A stretch of 64,000 nucleotides of DNA, from positions 44,943,159-45,007,158 of the forward strand of contig JBCFYV010011164.1 of NCBI GenBank assembly GCA_039000515.1. Direction: 5' to 3'. Under the pieces are notes generated by a model. The model was not told the DNA's origin. It made no database searches and saw nothing but the letters and a program-made list of their open reading frames with translations. Positions 20,200 through 32,509 of this stretch are shown piece after piece. Numbering within the stretch: the first letter of the stretch is position 1; every line of letters begins with the position of its first letter. The translations under genes and the position numbers were made by a program. Origin of the DNA: Timema cristinae. Lineage: Eukaryota > Arthropoda > Insecta > Phasmatodea > Timematidae.

Positions 20200-22235
20200 T
20201 TTTTGGTACAATCTTGTCCTTTTCAAAGTGTTCGGAAGTTTCACGTAGTCTATTATTTTGCATTTAAATTAAATTTGGAACCCAAAGAGAATAGGTTAGT
20301 TAATCAATTATAATTTCTACTTTATTAAGGGCGTAATATTTTCGGTTTTGAGTAATATACGGACTAATTTGCGTAAATTGCTTTTGTTTTGTAAAAATGA
20401 CCAACAATTTAATACAAAACGTACAAGTTTAAGTTACTTTTTCCCTTTGAGAAATAGTATATGTCTCCCTCCTTCCAAATGTAATATACTTGCCCCTATT
20501 TATATTTATTTCACGTCCCTTTAGTAATTATTGAATATTAAGATTAAAAATGGTCTTGTATAAAACTCCAAATATATTTTAGAAGTATCCAATTTTCAAA
20601 TATTTGCCTGTAGAAGACCACTTCAAATAACTGATAGGGTTTCAATAAAATTTCTGGAGAAAGAGCACTCCTAATAGCTTATAGAAAGTATAATTAAAAA
20701 AAAAATATTGTTTAGATGGGGCCAACTCATCTTCTTATTTTCAAATAGTCACATATGGTCCCCAAGCCCCCCTCTCCTTTTAGCTTTGGGGCCAAAGCTT
20801 CTCAAAACCCCTATATGTTTGCTAAGCTAATTTAACTACCCCTGGACAGATATGGTTTCACCGCCACTGAAGTCAAGTATAAAGAGAGGGGGCTCCCGTG
20901 TTCTTCACTGATACTGGACCCGGTTTGAGCACCTGCTGGGCTTGTCAATGTTAATATTATAATATCATAGTTAGGCCTACATTTAGTAATAAATTACAGA
21001 GTAAAGTTTTAAGTGTTTTAACCTGTGATAATATTACATTTACATTATATTAATTATCATGTAAAATTATATTTTCTCCAACAGTGTTTCTCACACTTTC
21101 GTTACACGCGTAACCCTTTAGAGTTCATAGAATTATAAGGGTATGTTTTTAATCTGTTTGTTAAACAGTTATGTACTATTTTGTTAAGTATAAACTGTCG
21201 TTCCAAGTTTCACATAAGCTTGATAGGAAATCTAAATAAATTTGAGACAGAAAGAAAGCCTTAATAAAGTTCGTGTCATCGCACTAATTGGTTTATCAGA
21301 TATATTATCATAAACAAAGTTTTATGATTAAAACAACTTTATTTTTTACATTAATACACATACATAGTACAGTCCTTAAAGTTTAATCCAACTTACGTTA
21401 AAGCTGGTTGGCCAAACATAGCTCTACTTTTACAAAAATAAACTTGCTTTGCTCATTGAATGTGGTAGAAAATAACTCTTGAACTCGTGTGTCAAAACAA
21501 AGTATCTTATAAGTTATAAGAAAACTTTAACTAATAACTAAAATAAAAGTATCTGGCCTCAAGGAACTTGAAAGTGAACAGTCTCCAGCGCATAATCTCA
21601 CCACCCAACTCCTAACCTAACATATAACCTCCTACAAATTTATTCTAACCTCATCCTCCCATTGACGTATCAGCCTACCAAGGGGTATTGCTTGATCTTC
21701 ACTCTTCACAAATAAAATGTTGTGTACACGCCTGTAATTGCCCATACGTGGCATATGACATCAGCCTACGTGTCTTGATAGTTCTTAATATGTTTGAGGA
21801 TGTATGTAAGCCATTAAATTATTTATTATATAAATTTCTCGACCCTCCTGTTGGTCCATCCTTTCTAGGCATAAAGATCTTTCTTTCTCAACACTTTGTT
21901 CTTAAATTGGATTTGTCAACTTTGTCAATAGCATATCACCGATTTATATGAATCCATTCCTTTGATATAAAGGGCTTTGTTACATAGGCATATACTTTGT
22001 TTTATTCTATTTAAAAATAATATAAGGTAGCTCCATATGGATAACGACATCTGATTGTTTGACCATGTGACGTCACTCAGCACACAGTACAGCGCATTAA
22101 ATACACAAAGCTATATGGAAGACAAACTAAGTTTTTAAAAAACGAGTCATATTTTGAAATTTTAAATAATAGATAAACCTTTAGAATCCACACTAATGTC
22201 CAATTAATATCATTAGCCTACTTATATATAAAAAA
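20200..22235. other. intron 1 DNA without recognised gene
   Basis: AT-rich. The stretch 20580-20880 resembles 41130-41335 in scattered blocks and ends with a similar CGCCACTGA sequence, suggesting relics of one old DNA transposon. Confidence 0.4.
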
Positions 22236-22239
22236 TATG

Positions 22240-24085
22240 TATGAGGGGTGGTTGTAGTCTTAGAAATATAGCTGCTGTGTTCTGGGTGACAAAGCAATGA
22301 CATCAAATTCCTCCAAGTGCAGCCATCTTTCTATTCTCTTTACATTGGTTTTATTCATATCTACTTCTAAAACGATGTCTTTAATGTTTTTAAACAAAAG
22401 TTTTGTGTTTGTTTTAACTACCACCTTGTTCTAGCACAGAAATTCTACATCATCTGCATAGGCCGATATTTGATTCACGGAATATAAAGCCAGACCCCGC
22501 CAGTGTTCTCTTTCACTTATCTAACTGCCTCTTCAAGTGAGTTAGATAGTAGAGGGGGGAGGGGGGTATTGTTTGAGACCACTGTGAATTTCAAATGTAT
22601 CTGTCACTTTACTTCCCATAAGCACGTTACCCCAAGTTTCCTTCAAAAAACATTTGAATAAGTCTTTCTCGCTTTTTGGATATTCCAAAAACAACTAAAA
22701 TATTGGACAATTGTGGCCTTTCGATGAAATTTTTTAAATCTAAAAACAATTGATAAACGGTGCAATTATATTTCAATTTAACCCTTCTCGGTTCTATCTT
22801 ATACTGAAAATCTGATAAGTGTTGATTTGATATTTTAAATCCGAATTGGTGCTCCCCAATAATTCCATCTATATATTGATTCACTCTTGACAAAGGTATA
22901 TTCGACAAGACTTTGAAAGCAGCTAGAAACATTGAAACACACCAGTGAGTATTTATTTCTGTTTTGTCTTTATTTTTTCAAATTGTCACAATAATTAACT
23001 CTTTCCATTGCTGGTGGATAACTTCTAGATTGAACCGATATGTTTTGGAGCCTATCGCGTATTGGCTTACCACCCACTTTTATTAACTTTTCTGGTATTG
23101 AATTAATATTTAGGGCTTTGTGAGTCCTTAATTTCTAATGGCTAACCTACCCTAATAGATTTTAGGTCTTACACATTGAGTTGAGCTGTATTTGTTTCAG
23201 TTTTGTTCTTTATGGTACACATCCAGTAAATTGCTGAAATGAGTTTTCCATTCATCAATTATCATTTCATTTTTAGAAAATTTTCTCTCTATAAAATCCC
23301 TTTTTTATGTTTGGATATCTTATGTTGTTATTCTTTCCATTACTTTCAAGATCAAGTTTATTTTTCTATAAGTATCACTTCTTCTTTTTGTCTCAATGTT
23401 TCATCATATCCCACTTTTTGTTGTTGAAAATATTAAAACTATCTTCAGTGGGATCCTGTGAATATTATGATTTTGCTAGTTTTCTTTCTTTCATTCTTTA
23501 AGAGAATTTGTCATCAGACAAGACTCTCCTTCTCCTTTTTACAACATATTATCCTATAGTATCTGCAGCTGTATCTTTAATGTCGTCGCAGATATATTTT
23601 CAGTCTTTATTTATGTCTACACCAATTTATGTTCCTTCGTCTAGTGGTTGTAACACACTAAACCTATTTTCAACCTTTATTTGACACTCCAATTCAGTTG
23701 TCTTATCATTCAAATTTTGCAAATGAATATTTAACAATCATTACATTGTTTCCTGTTTTTATCCCTTAAAAATAATCTCACCAGCTAATGATCCGATCTG
23801 TATTCCACAATTCTATAAGAACGAGTATCGGTGATATTAGTGTGCTCTAAAATATTATCAATCTTGTTAATAGCCCACACATCTGGAGGGGTTCACTATA
23901 TTAATGTATTATTCTGTACGGAAACTTGGATATTTTAGCTACCATATTCCTTGATGTAGCAAGACTCACTATCCTAAGTTTATTTATCATTACTACTTCA
24001 TGCAGGATATGTTTTTATATTACTGGTCTGTTTACCTCTTCCCGTCTCAGTATGCATTAAAATTTCCAAATAATATTTTCATATT
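22240..24085 (-). mobile_element. non-LTR retrotransposon relic, endonuclease and RT
   Basis: Minus-strand translation across broken frames gives endonuclease motifs at 23780-24085 (FGNFNAY, then HEVVMINKLRIV, ATSRNMVAKISKFPYR), RT motifs at 22930-23160 (INSIPEKLIKVGGK) and 22627-22932 (AFKVLSNIPLSR, IIGEHQFGF, NCTVYQLFLDLK), and the catalytic box SAYADDVEFLC near 22435-22475. The order EN then RT is that of apurinic-endonuclease LINEs. Many stops and gaps show it is dead. Confidence 0.85.
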
Positions 24086-24089
24086 AAAC

Positions 24090-25715
24090 TTCGGGAACTG
24101 ATAAAAAGTGTGGTTTAGGTCATTGTAAAATTATTATTTAGATCATAATATTTATCTCACATTCACAACTAAATATCTCAAATAATTTTATATTTGATCT
24201 TTAGGAAATTCAGTTTGAGGTTATATTTTCAATAACATTACCCAATAGTCCCTAATTAAAAATTAATGTTTTAGTCACATGATGAATTTATATTTCATTA
24301 AACGTTAATCATTTACGAGCGTTCAACACGGTCTAGGGATATCTCAGAATACTTAATTCGAGTTTAATATTACTGTTATATTGTTTGATATATTTTAAAG
24401 TTCGCATGAGCTTATAAACTTAATTTTCAATACATTTGATTTAAGATACATAAGAATAAGTTGTTATTTTAAGCCATTACACTATTAAACTCTAAGAAAC
24501 ATTAAAATTAATTTAACTTAACTTTATATTCGAAGATTTACTCATTGCTTTACGTTGATGTATATTGTAGGTACTTAAGGAGGGAAAAAGGGGGGTAACT
24601 TACCAGAGTACCAGGGTACGTTGCATACATCCTGAAATCCCATGTTAAGGGCCATGCACAGGATCATTTTTAAGGTGGGAGAAGGGGTTCATAATATTCT
24701 TTTATGACTAGGTATAATTAACGGGTTAAAAATACACTAACCTAGTAGGTGATATAGTTATCGTGACACAACGAATATTATTGAGATGTTTCCTTGAGTA
24801 ATAAAAAAATATTTAAACATTTGTATTTTATTGGGACGATATAATATTTAAACACAAACATATCACACAATCATTTGCAGTACTCAACCCTTCATGACAC
24901 ATAGATAGGCTACCAACAGATTATCCCAGCTTTTCCAACATATACATTACACTTCAGGGAGGAAATTATTAAGTAGGAGTCTGGAGTCTCATTATTTAAA
25001 AATATCGCTTTTCTCTGGACACTACTAATGGAACAGTTTTTGTTCTTGTCTCATTATATTGATATATTTTTATATACTGCATATTTATTTCTCAATGAGA
25101 AGGGGGTTTAGTCCCTAAACCCTTCTCCCCTTGCATCCGAACCTTTCCATGATATTTAAAAAGTGTAAAAGGTAATATTAACTAATTCTGAAAATTTAAG
25201 ATAAAATGTTGCATTTAGAGATCAAAGTAAATGGTTACACGCAAATAAAGTCAATTTAATAGACTCCCAACAACAAATCATTCTATGGTAAGTAGAGATT
25301 GTATTAGTGGCTATGAAACTACATATCCGTCACTTCCATAAAAATTGGGCCAGTAAGAGGATATGTAACTTCATAAAGCGATGACATTTTAAAATTGTTT
25401 TCCCATTCCACCATTAGAAATCCATAGTTCGATGTTTTAACTGGGAGGAGATTGCAATATATTCTATTCGTCCCTCCCTTCAAGGTCACACGTTGTTGGG
25501 TTGAAAAAGAATGATAAGAATATAAACTTACCATAAGAGTTTAATTAATTAGGATTGAAACTTTTTAACGATCTGGTGTAGAAATATTATGTATTAATTT
25601 AATTTTTTTATTATTATTTTAAGGCTGGTGAATTCTTAGGGTATTTCGACATTCAACGTACCTATTAAAAAAACTTTGTTTTAAATTATTCTTTTTAAAA
25701 CGATTTCTATATTTA
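24090..25715. other. intron 1 DNA without recognised gene
   Basis: AT-rich with scattered G runs. No repeat or ORF of note was seen. Confidence 0.4.
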
Positions 25716-25718
25716 CAG

Positions 25719-26663
25719 ACTTACGGCTTTTACAATATCATGCAAGATTTGATGGAACACAAAACACTTGGTGGGGAAATTTCTGAATGCATGATGCTTG
25801 CAGAAGATTTATTCGGCCAAATAAATGAAGATATTCTAGAACTCTGCAAACTTATACAATCAAGACATTTCGATATGACGGACATTTCCCAAATACGGAA
25901 GCAAATTCACAGCGATCTTCTCTCCCTATCACTTCCAATAAGGATTCTTGGAATAAGATCTATTATCAGCATCCTGAATGACTTCCTGAGAGGCGTTGTC
26001 AAACTGAGAGAGGAAATTGAGTTTTGTTACTACGAGGACGATTTGAGACGTGAAGGTTTGTCTGAAGAACAAACAGAACTGAAAAGTTTCTTGGACAAAG
26101 GTATCGCCAGCACTGAATTCTTCCTGTCACAATTTAAGACCAATGACATTTATGACGATACTTTTCATTTTAAGGGGAATAATTCCTTCGAAATTCAGAA
26201 AAACTTGCCCGAAGAAAAAATACAAGCGTATCACACTGGTACTGCCAAATTTCTCTTCAAATTACGCCGTTTTCCTAATCATTGTCCAAACGAGAGAGAG
26301 ACGCTATCAACATATTCTTTCAAGATGAGATCCATCCAGTTTTCTCTCCTTGGCTTTCAGACTTACAAGATGAAAAGTGACGGCGTGTACTACAATCATT
26401 TCTGGAGGGTTATGGGGCTCATGACCGATCAATTCTATAGAGTTGTTTTTGACGTTGTCAACTTCCAGACGGATGAGATGGAGACTCACGGGCAGTTCAT
26501 GATGGAAGTTCTGAATAACTTGAAGGATCACCCGTTTCTTTCCAAACAGATTAAATATGACATCAAGGTCACGCTCGCATATTACGATGAAAATCACATA
26601 GAAGCACTAAGGCTGAGATCTGATTTGGTTAAAATATATGGACCAGGTCTTGGCAACTTTGTT
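25719..26663 (+). CDS. gene 1, large central exon, unknown secreted protein
   Basis: Bounded by acceptor ATATTTACAG and donor GTT then GTAAGTACTT (26664). Read in phase 0 from the acceptor it gives 315 codons without a stop, starting TYGFYNIMQDLMEHKT, and leaves in phase 0. The protein is rich in Leu, Ile, Phe and charged residues and looks mostly helical; examples are EISECMMLAEDLFGQI and IRILGIRSIISILNDFLRG. It has few cysteines (in SEC, ELCK, EFCYY, NHCP) and one Asn-glycosylation sequon (NNS). There is no transmembrane segment and no catalytic motif I know. I do not recognise the family. Base composition is clearly less AT-rich than the flanking introns, and codon use looks like a real gene. 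With the signal-peptide exon at 13763 it is probably exported. Confidence 0.8.
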
Positions 26664-26719
26664 GTAAGTACTTCTAAAAATAAATTGTACGCTCTTACAT
26701 ACTTTGTCATATAATCATA

Positions 26720-27640
26720 GTTTGGAACAACATTTTCAAATAACTATTATTAGTAAACTACCCTTAAATTATTTTTTCACACACAAAAAAATACAGTATC
26801 CAATGCAATTTACCATGTAAAATCTACCCCAGATATTTATTTCAAACCAAACCGTTAGAGGTATTTTCCAAATTTAAATTTTCAAAAATGAGTAAACAGT
26901 AAATGATCCTAATTCAGGATCTAGGATTAAAGTAATGATTTCACCTCGAGGTATGACCATATTACATCTAAAAATCTAGTTTGAATGAACGTTGTGCCTG
27001 TAGCCCCAGGTATAGACAGAGGAACAATCATAATTACTAAAATAAACATATTTTGGGAACACATACACTTTCCAGATTCATCATAATATCATGGACAAAA
27101 AGGTTCTTAATGATGATGACATAAGCATAACATAGGCATGCAAGTTAAAGAAGTCACATTCGGCTTGTTCTATTGCATGACTATTCAAACCCTCAAACAT
27201 GTTGTCACCAGTAGTTAATTCTCGCTTCATCTGAACGTGCGCGCTAATAGTTTGAATGTGTAAGCCTCGATTGGTGTTCCAGTATACAAATAACTCTGAC
27301 TTCCAGCCAATGGCTTAAGCTAAACTTGACAGTATTCACGAGGCCGAGTCTGATGTCTTGCGTCACGTGACCAGAGTTTGAGTGCTATATTATCTAAACA
27401 CTAGCTGAACCATTTTTCATTGTGTATTCGATTTAGTGATCCTTTGCCTATGTGTTTGTGTGTATTCGTAGACATCGGAACGGCATGGGTACATTGCCTT
27501 TCCCCTGATCTCTTGCTGGGAGACATAGCGGGGCAAGTTTAAGGAGCAAATTACGCAACGACTTAATCTTAATTCTCGCAACCAGTCAGAATGACAACGC
27601 TTAATTGGTCTCATTCTTTATTTGTATGACTTGATATTTC
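26720..27640. other. intron 2 DNA without recognised gene
   Basis: The part 27140-27640 is less AT-rich and has several CpG sites, which may mark an old mobile element or a regulatory region. I found no coding or repeat structure there. Confidence 0.4.
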
Positions 27641-27642
27641 TA

Positions 27643-28328
27643 GAGGGTGGGAATCTAGGTGACGTGAGGAAAAAGTAGATTTTTTAGTTTTTTATAGAAA
27701 AATTAGGTCAAAATAAATCAAATATTACTTCAGTACAACCGTAGAAATTAATTTTCTTCAGAAGGTATCCTAAAGAGTTTTTGAATATCTGTCAAGGGGG
27801 TTCTGGAATTACAATACAACTTTTTCTCATCAATTAAAAAGTTTATCATCTAATGACGATATACTCATGACATATTTCACAAATATTAAAATCACCATGT
27901 GAAGAAAATTAAACTATATGTTTCTACTGGAGTAGGACCTAATATTTTATTTATTTTGACCCAATAAAAGGGCGACCTGGTGGTCTAGGGGTAAGGTGTC
28001 AGACTTCTGTGCTGGCGGCCGGGGTTTAATCCTCGGTCCCAGCACAGATTTATCTGATTTCCAAACCCTTCCTTCACCTCTGACAAGACATCTTGTGAAT
28101 GTGGAGAATGCCAGGCCTCCACCGTGGTTCGGATTCCACGTTAAACTGTAGGTCCTTCATTTCATCTCACAATCACCCTACCATTACACATTAGTGTAAG
28201 TGCGTATAACCTGAACGGGTAGTAAGACGCAGTGCTAATAATAATAATAATTGACCCAATAAAAAGTTTTGCTATAAAAACTTCAGACACACTGACCTTT
28301 TCTCGCATTCCTTAATTACCCACCTTAA
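27643..28328. mobile_element. foldback MITE copy 3, interrupted by a SINE
   Basis: Left part 27643-27969 and right part 28251-28328, ending CCCACCTTAA. The SINE at 27970-28250 inserted into the right arm. Confidence 0.82.
27970..28250 (+). mobile_element. SINE family B inside MITE copy 3
   Basis: Complete: head CGACCTGGTGGTCTAGGGG, B-box region GGGGTTTAATCCTCGG, body, tail GGGTAGTAAGACGCAGTGC and (AAT)n. The 14-bp target-site duplication TTGACCCAATAAAA is exact on both sides (27956-27969, 28251-28264). Confidence 0.95.
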
Positions 28329-28478
28329 CATACACATATGAGTCCATTGAGTCTATAATATAGTGTTATGTAGTTATGTAGGAGAAAGAAAAAAAATTGT
28401 AGTTTATACGTATGCAAACCTTTAATTCAAACAAGTACCGATGTTTTGATCACTAAAATTATGATTCTATATTGAAAC

Positions 28479-28762
28479 GGGTGACCTGGTGGTCTAGGGG
28501 TAAGGTGTCAGACTTCTGTGCTGGTGGCCGGGGTTCAATCCTCGGTCCCGGCACATATTTATCTGATTACCAAACCCTTCCTTCACCTCTGACAAGACAT
28601 CTTGTGAATGTGGGGAATTCCAGCCTCCACCATGGTTCGGATTTCACGTTAAACTGTAGGTCCTTCATTTCATCTCACAATCACCCTACCATTACACATT
28701 AGCGTAAGTGCGTATAACCCGAACGGGTAGTAAGACGCGGTGCTAATAATAATAATAATAAT
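28479..28762 (+). mobile_element. SINE family B, full length
   Basis: Nearly identical to the copy 0.5 kb upstream. Flanks ATATTGAAAC (28469-28478) and ATATTTAAAC (28763-28772) look like a duplication with one change. The tail keeps the intact GACGCGGTGCTA. Confidence 0.93.
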
Positions 28763-28911
28763 ATATTTAAACAATGAATAAAGAAGATAAATATAAATCA
28801 GGCTGAGATAGTGATGTCTGTACAGTTATTAAGTTCATGAAATTTGAATCTTTTTGGTAACTAAATATTGCTTTTCTAAGGCTAGAATGGAACATTTTTC
28901 TTTACTTGTAT

Positions 28912-28971
28912 ATAAATTATATATATATATATATATGTATATAAATTATATATATATATGTATATAAATTA

Positions 28972-29021
<50 letters not shown>

Positions 29022-29022
29022 G
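28912..29022. repeat. TA-rich microsatellite
   Basis: (TA)n runs separated by TGTATATAAAT, ending in about 40 bases of pure TA. Confidence 0.95.
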
Positions 29023-29229
29023 GACTATAAAATAGTGGCGCAGTCATAGTGGTGCTAAGCTATGTTCACGTACTTTTTTTTTTAACTCAACCTAAATTAG
29101 CATGGATCGATATTTTGCCTCCCTTCCCTTCGACCATGATCAAAAAACGTTCCGGTGACCTTGTGTTCATTGTAACTTTTATAATATTTAATTTACTTTA
29201 AACCAAACTTACTTACTCTATGGCATTTG

Positions 29230-30085
29230 AAACTTGAAATTTTATAGCCGCACCTGCAAAAATACGGCACCTATCCCTATCTTGAGTTAGTTATATCCAG
29301 TCCACCTCATTACACCCTATCTCTATCATGAGCTAGTTATATCCAGTTCACCTCATTATACTTTATTCCTATATTGAGATTGTTCTATCCAGTCCACCTT
29401 ATTATTCCTTATCCCTATCTTGAGTTAGTTATATCCAGTCCACCTTATTATTCCTTATCCCTATCTTGAGTTAGTTTTATCCAGTTCACCTCATTATACT
29501 TTATTCCTATATTGAGATTGTTCTATCCAGTCCACCTTATTATTCCTTATCCCTATCTTGAGTTAGTTATATCCAGTCCACCTTATTATTCCTTATCCCT
29601 ATCTTGAGTTAGTTTTATCCAGTTTATCTCATCATACCTTATCCTTACATTGAGCTAGCTCTATCCAGTCCACTACATGACACACTATCCTATCTTGATC
29701 TAGATCCATCCATTCCTCCTCATGACACCCTATCTCTATCTTGATTTAGTTCTATCCAGTCCACCTCATTACACCCTATCGCTTTCAGTTCCATTCTAAT
29801 GTTATCCTCCCATTTACGTTTAAGTCTTCCCAATGGTTCCTCTCGCACTGGGTTTGCCAGTCAAGATCCTGAACATGGTTCTAGATCCTCCCACTAGCGC
29901 TGCATCTCTGGCCCACCGTCATTCACGCTACTTTATTATCCTAACAATGTCATGTGATGAATATAGGGTATGTAACACATCATTTTGTAAACTCCTCCAT
30001 TCCTCAGTAGCCTCATCCTATTTTGGATCCCATATTTTCCTGATAGCCTTGTTTTTGAACACCAAAACTAGTGCACACTATTGAT
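29230..30085 (-). mobile_element. LINE 3' relic with expanded 46-bp repeats
   Basis: Same LINE family as 15700-16680: the ORF end (CAGTCAAGATCCTGAAC, ACTTTATTATCCTAACAATG in plus view) occupies 29800-30085, and the final ORF block DRDRCRIFAGAA in complement lies at 29245-29270. Between them the 46-bp unit has expanded (29262-29790). Confidence 0.75.
29262..29790. repeat. 46-bp tandem repeat with a 138-bp higher-order unit
   Basis: About 11 units of the type CCAGTCCACCTTATTATTCC followed by TTATCCCTATCTTGAGTTAG and TTATAT. A three-unit block starting at 29347 is repeated at 29485, exactly 138 bp later, nearly without change. The minus strand encodes DWIELTQDRD-like residues, the LINE ORF end. 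Confidence 0.9.
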
Positions 30086-30424
30086 TTATTTTCTCTCATG
30101 ATTATACGTAGGAATTTTAAAGGAGACTTTCCTTATAAAGGTTTACCATGAACATTACACATAAAAGCGAAGGAAATATTTTACAATACTAAATACATGT
30201 TTTTACCCAATACTTCACTTGCGTTAATATCGATTTTAAATACATGCTCATTCAATTAGTGGTCTTTCTATTCCCAGAGTTTTTAATTCCTCGTACAGAG
30301 AAGTAACCACGCGACGTATAAAGTAGAGATTATCATGATGAAAATCTTGGAGATGATAAAAAGTTATATCTTCAGAAAAAAAAAATCATTTTAGATTATT
30401 ATTTTCGGCTTTAATATTAGATAA

Positions 30425-30670
30425 CCCGTCTCGGTGGCGTAGTTAGTTAACGTGCTAGTTTCGTGTTTAGCTAGACTGCCGAGGACAGGGAGAACGAGGT
30501 TCAAATATCGGTCGGGTGAATTGGGGTGGTTTTTCCTAAATGGTTTTCCCTCCACGCAAATGTGGGCTCACTTTGTCTAAATTCAACCTTCCCAATTCTT
30601 AACTCACTAGCGTAATTAGTACATAAGCGTATAACCCGAAGTAATACGCGATGCTAAATAAATAAATACA
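30425..30670 (+). mobile_element. SINE family A
   Basis: Head CCCGTCTCGGTGGCGTAG, body GTGGTTTTTCCTAAATGG, tail GCGTATAACCCGAAG with part of the tail palindrome deleted. Flanks repeat ATTAGATA (30417-30424, 30671-30678). Confidence 0.88.
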
Positions 30671-30719
30671 ATTAGATACATAGAATATTTGTATTAATGT
30701 CAGGAAATAAAGGAATAAA

Positions 30720-31165
30720 ATTTAACGCGAGGCCTCTCTATAAACGATGTTAGTGGTTTTACATAAAGAGAAAGCAGTTCAGGTTTCTGCCAGAACTATC
30801 ACGGAGAAAATCCACACATATATATGTCCAAGGGATGTCAACGCCTGCCAGCTCCAGGGTTTGTCTTTTCGCTTTGTTGATGGTCATCGCATAGTAAACC
30901 TTAAGAGGGAAATGCAGGCGTTTAAACTGGAAGAGCATATCTGATTAAATCATGGGAATTCTTGCTATCACAACGTGTTTAACTGTAAACGGGTTCTAAT
31001 AGGCAGTTTAGGTGGGATAAAATTACACAGTAATTTAGGGACGTGGATGGATAAATGGAATGGACGAAGAGAATTAAAAAAAAAAAAATTGGTAGTGTAG
31101 TGTATAATGCCAATGTTGGGACGGCGCTTAGAACTATTCTTAAATTCAGCAGTTAAATACATTTA
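30720..31165 (-). pseudogene. Helitron Pif1-like helicase relic
   Basis: Minus-strand translation gives, across one shift and stops, FIPPKLPIRTRLQLN, then VVIARIPMI, then FQFKRLHFPLKVYYAMTINK and AKRQTLELAGVDIPW. This corresponds to the C-terminal helicase motifs of Pif1/Helitron proteins (NGTRL; PRIPL; FKRxQFPVxxxFAMTINKxQGQTL). The QGQ of the motif has become KRQ, and what follows is not alignable. It is a dead fragment of the replication helicase of a rolling-circle transposon; no Rep domain or Helitron ends were found. Confidence 0.72.
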
Positions 31166-31664
31166 ATAGATCAAATCTGAATCCACGAATGAGGTTTATT
31201 TTTCAGAAGACGCAAATCGGTATAAATAAAATATACTGACTCTGGGATATCCTTGACCACAACGTATAACAGGGGGTTATTCAAGTGTGAGGGTGTGTGA
31301 ACAGAGCGACATAATGACTGAACTTTTATTTATATTTGTTTAAGTCACGGCCATACTTGCAATGAGTACGCAAGCATATAAAGCCTTGTTAAACGTGAAG
31401 GCGGAAATACTACTGGTGACATCAATTTTGTGTTTAAAATTGGTGACATTGGGTTAAAATCTATAAATAACTAGGCTTTACATTCTGGCATCCTGGTCAC
31501 AAGTGTGGACCTTCCCTAAGGTAGAAAATTAACAGCTTATAAAGGAATGTTTTTAAAACCTGGTTGAAAAGTTAAGTACACGGAAAATTATACCTTTCAA
31601 TAATGGATTCATCCTTATGAGGGACAGTCTAGGTTTTCCTTGGAGGAATAACATGAGCTCTTAC

Positions 31665-32493
31665 CAGTGGTGGCTCGTAGCTAAAATTAGTGGAGGTGCT
31701 GCTCCAGAAAATTTGTAACCTTTGTTTTAAAATTGTGTTAAAGGAAAAAGAAAAATGTATAAAAAGAAAATTTATTCAGAAATTTGATAAAATCTTAACA
31801 AAAAAAAAGCTAAAATTTGTTACTTACCTTAACCTAAATTGTTACAGTTCAAGCTTGATCTATTCATTTAAAAATGAAAGCCATTCTTCTTGTTTTAATT
31901 TGTGCAAAAAGTTCAATAATTTTCTCCTTGATCTCTGGATGACAATTGAGGAAATTTTTCTCCATTGAAAATACTGGAAGCGCATTTAGTCTTTCTGTTA
32001 ATTAAAAGAACCGGAAAAAAATGAATCAAATAGAATAGCTGGAAGCAGAATAACAATCTAATTCTACACTCTTCTACACTTTATCACATTCTAGAATATT
32101 GTACACGGTTTTTAAGCACAACACACGCTGATTAAAAAAAAACTTCCTTCCACCATCACGCAAGAGTCGGCACTACGAGAGTAACAGTGCCCTCTCTACC
32201 TGGCAGTCCCGCCTTCCTCCCACCCCCTCCTATATGCGCATGCGAACAACAGTCAAATACCACATCACTGGCACTGTGAAGCACACAGTTCCATACAAAG
32301 ATTTTTGTATCTTTTTCATAAGCTGGGGGATGGCTACTGAAGTACTTACATTAAGCTTAAAGAATATATATTGTACTAAAAAAAATAGAAATAATTAAAG
32401 AAAAATGAACTCATTAATTGAATGTTATCGATCATATCAAGTGGAAATAGGGGGTGCTGCAGTTCCGCAGTGCCTATACATGAGCCGCCACTG
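31665..32493. mobile_element. hAT nonautonomous element, 829 bp
   Basis: Inverted ends CAGTGGTGGCTCGT and its counterpart ATGAGCCGCCACTG, with the CAG-G start of hAT elements. The flanks form an 8-bp target duplication with one change (GCTCTTAC 31657-31664, GCCCTTAC 32494-32501). The interior has a CpG-containing stretch at 32150-32260 and no transposase frame. Confidence 0.87.
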
Positions 32494-32509
32494 GCCCTTA
32501 CGTTAAGGA

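Noticed and set aside
26307..26597. Minus-strand 96-codon ORF
   Set aside because: Shadow of the large gene 1 exon.
27417..27614. Minus-strand 65-codon ORF in a CpG-containing stretch
   Set aside because: No known motif and no splice partner; left as unassigned sequence.
28472..28702. Plus-strand 76-codon ORF
   Set aside because: It lies wholly within a SINE.
29250..29790. Tandem repeats as a CRISPR-like array
   Set aside because: Units are directly adjacent with no unique spacers, and the repeat derives from a LINE ORF end.
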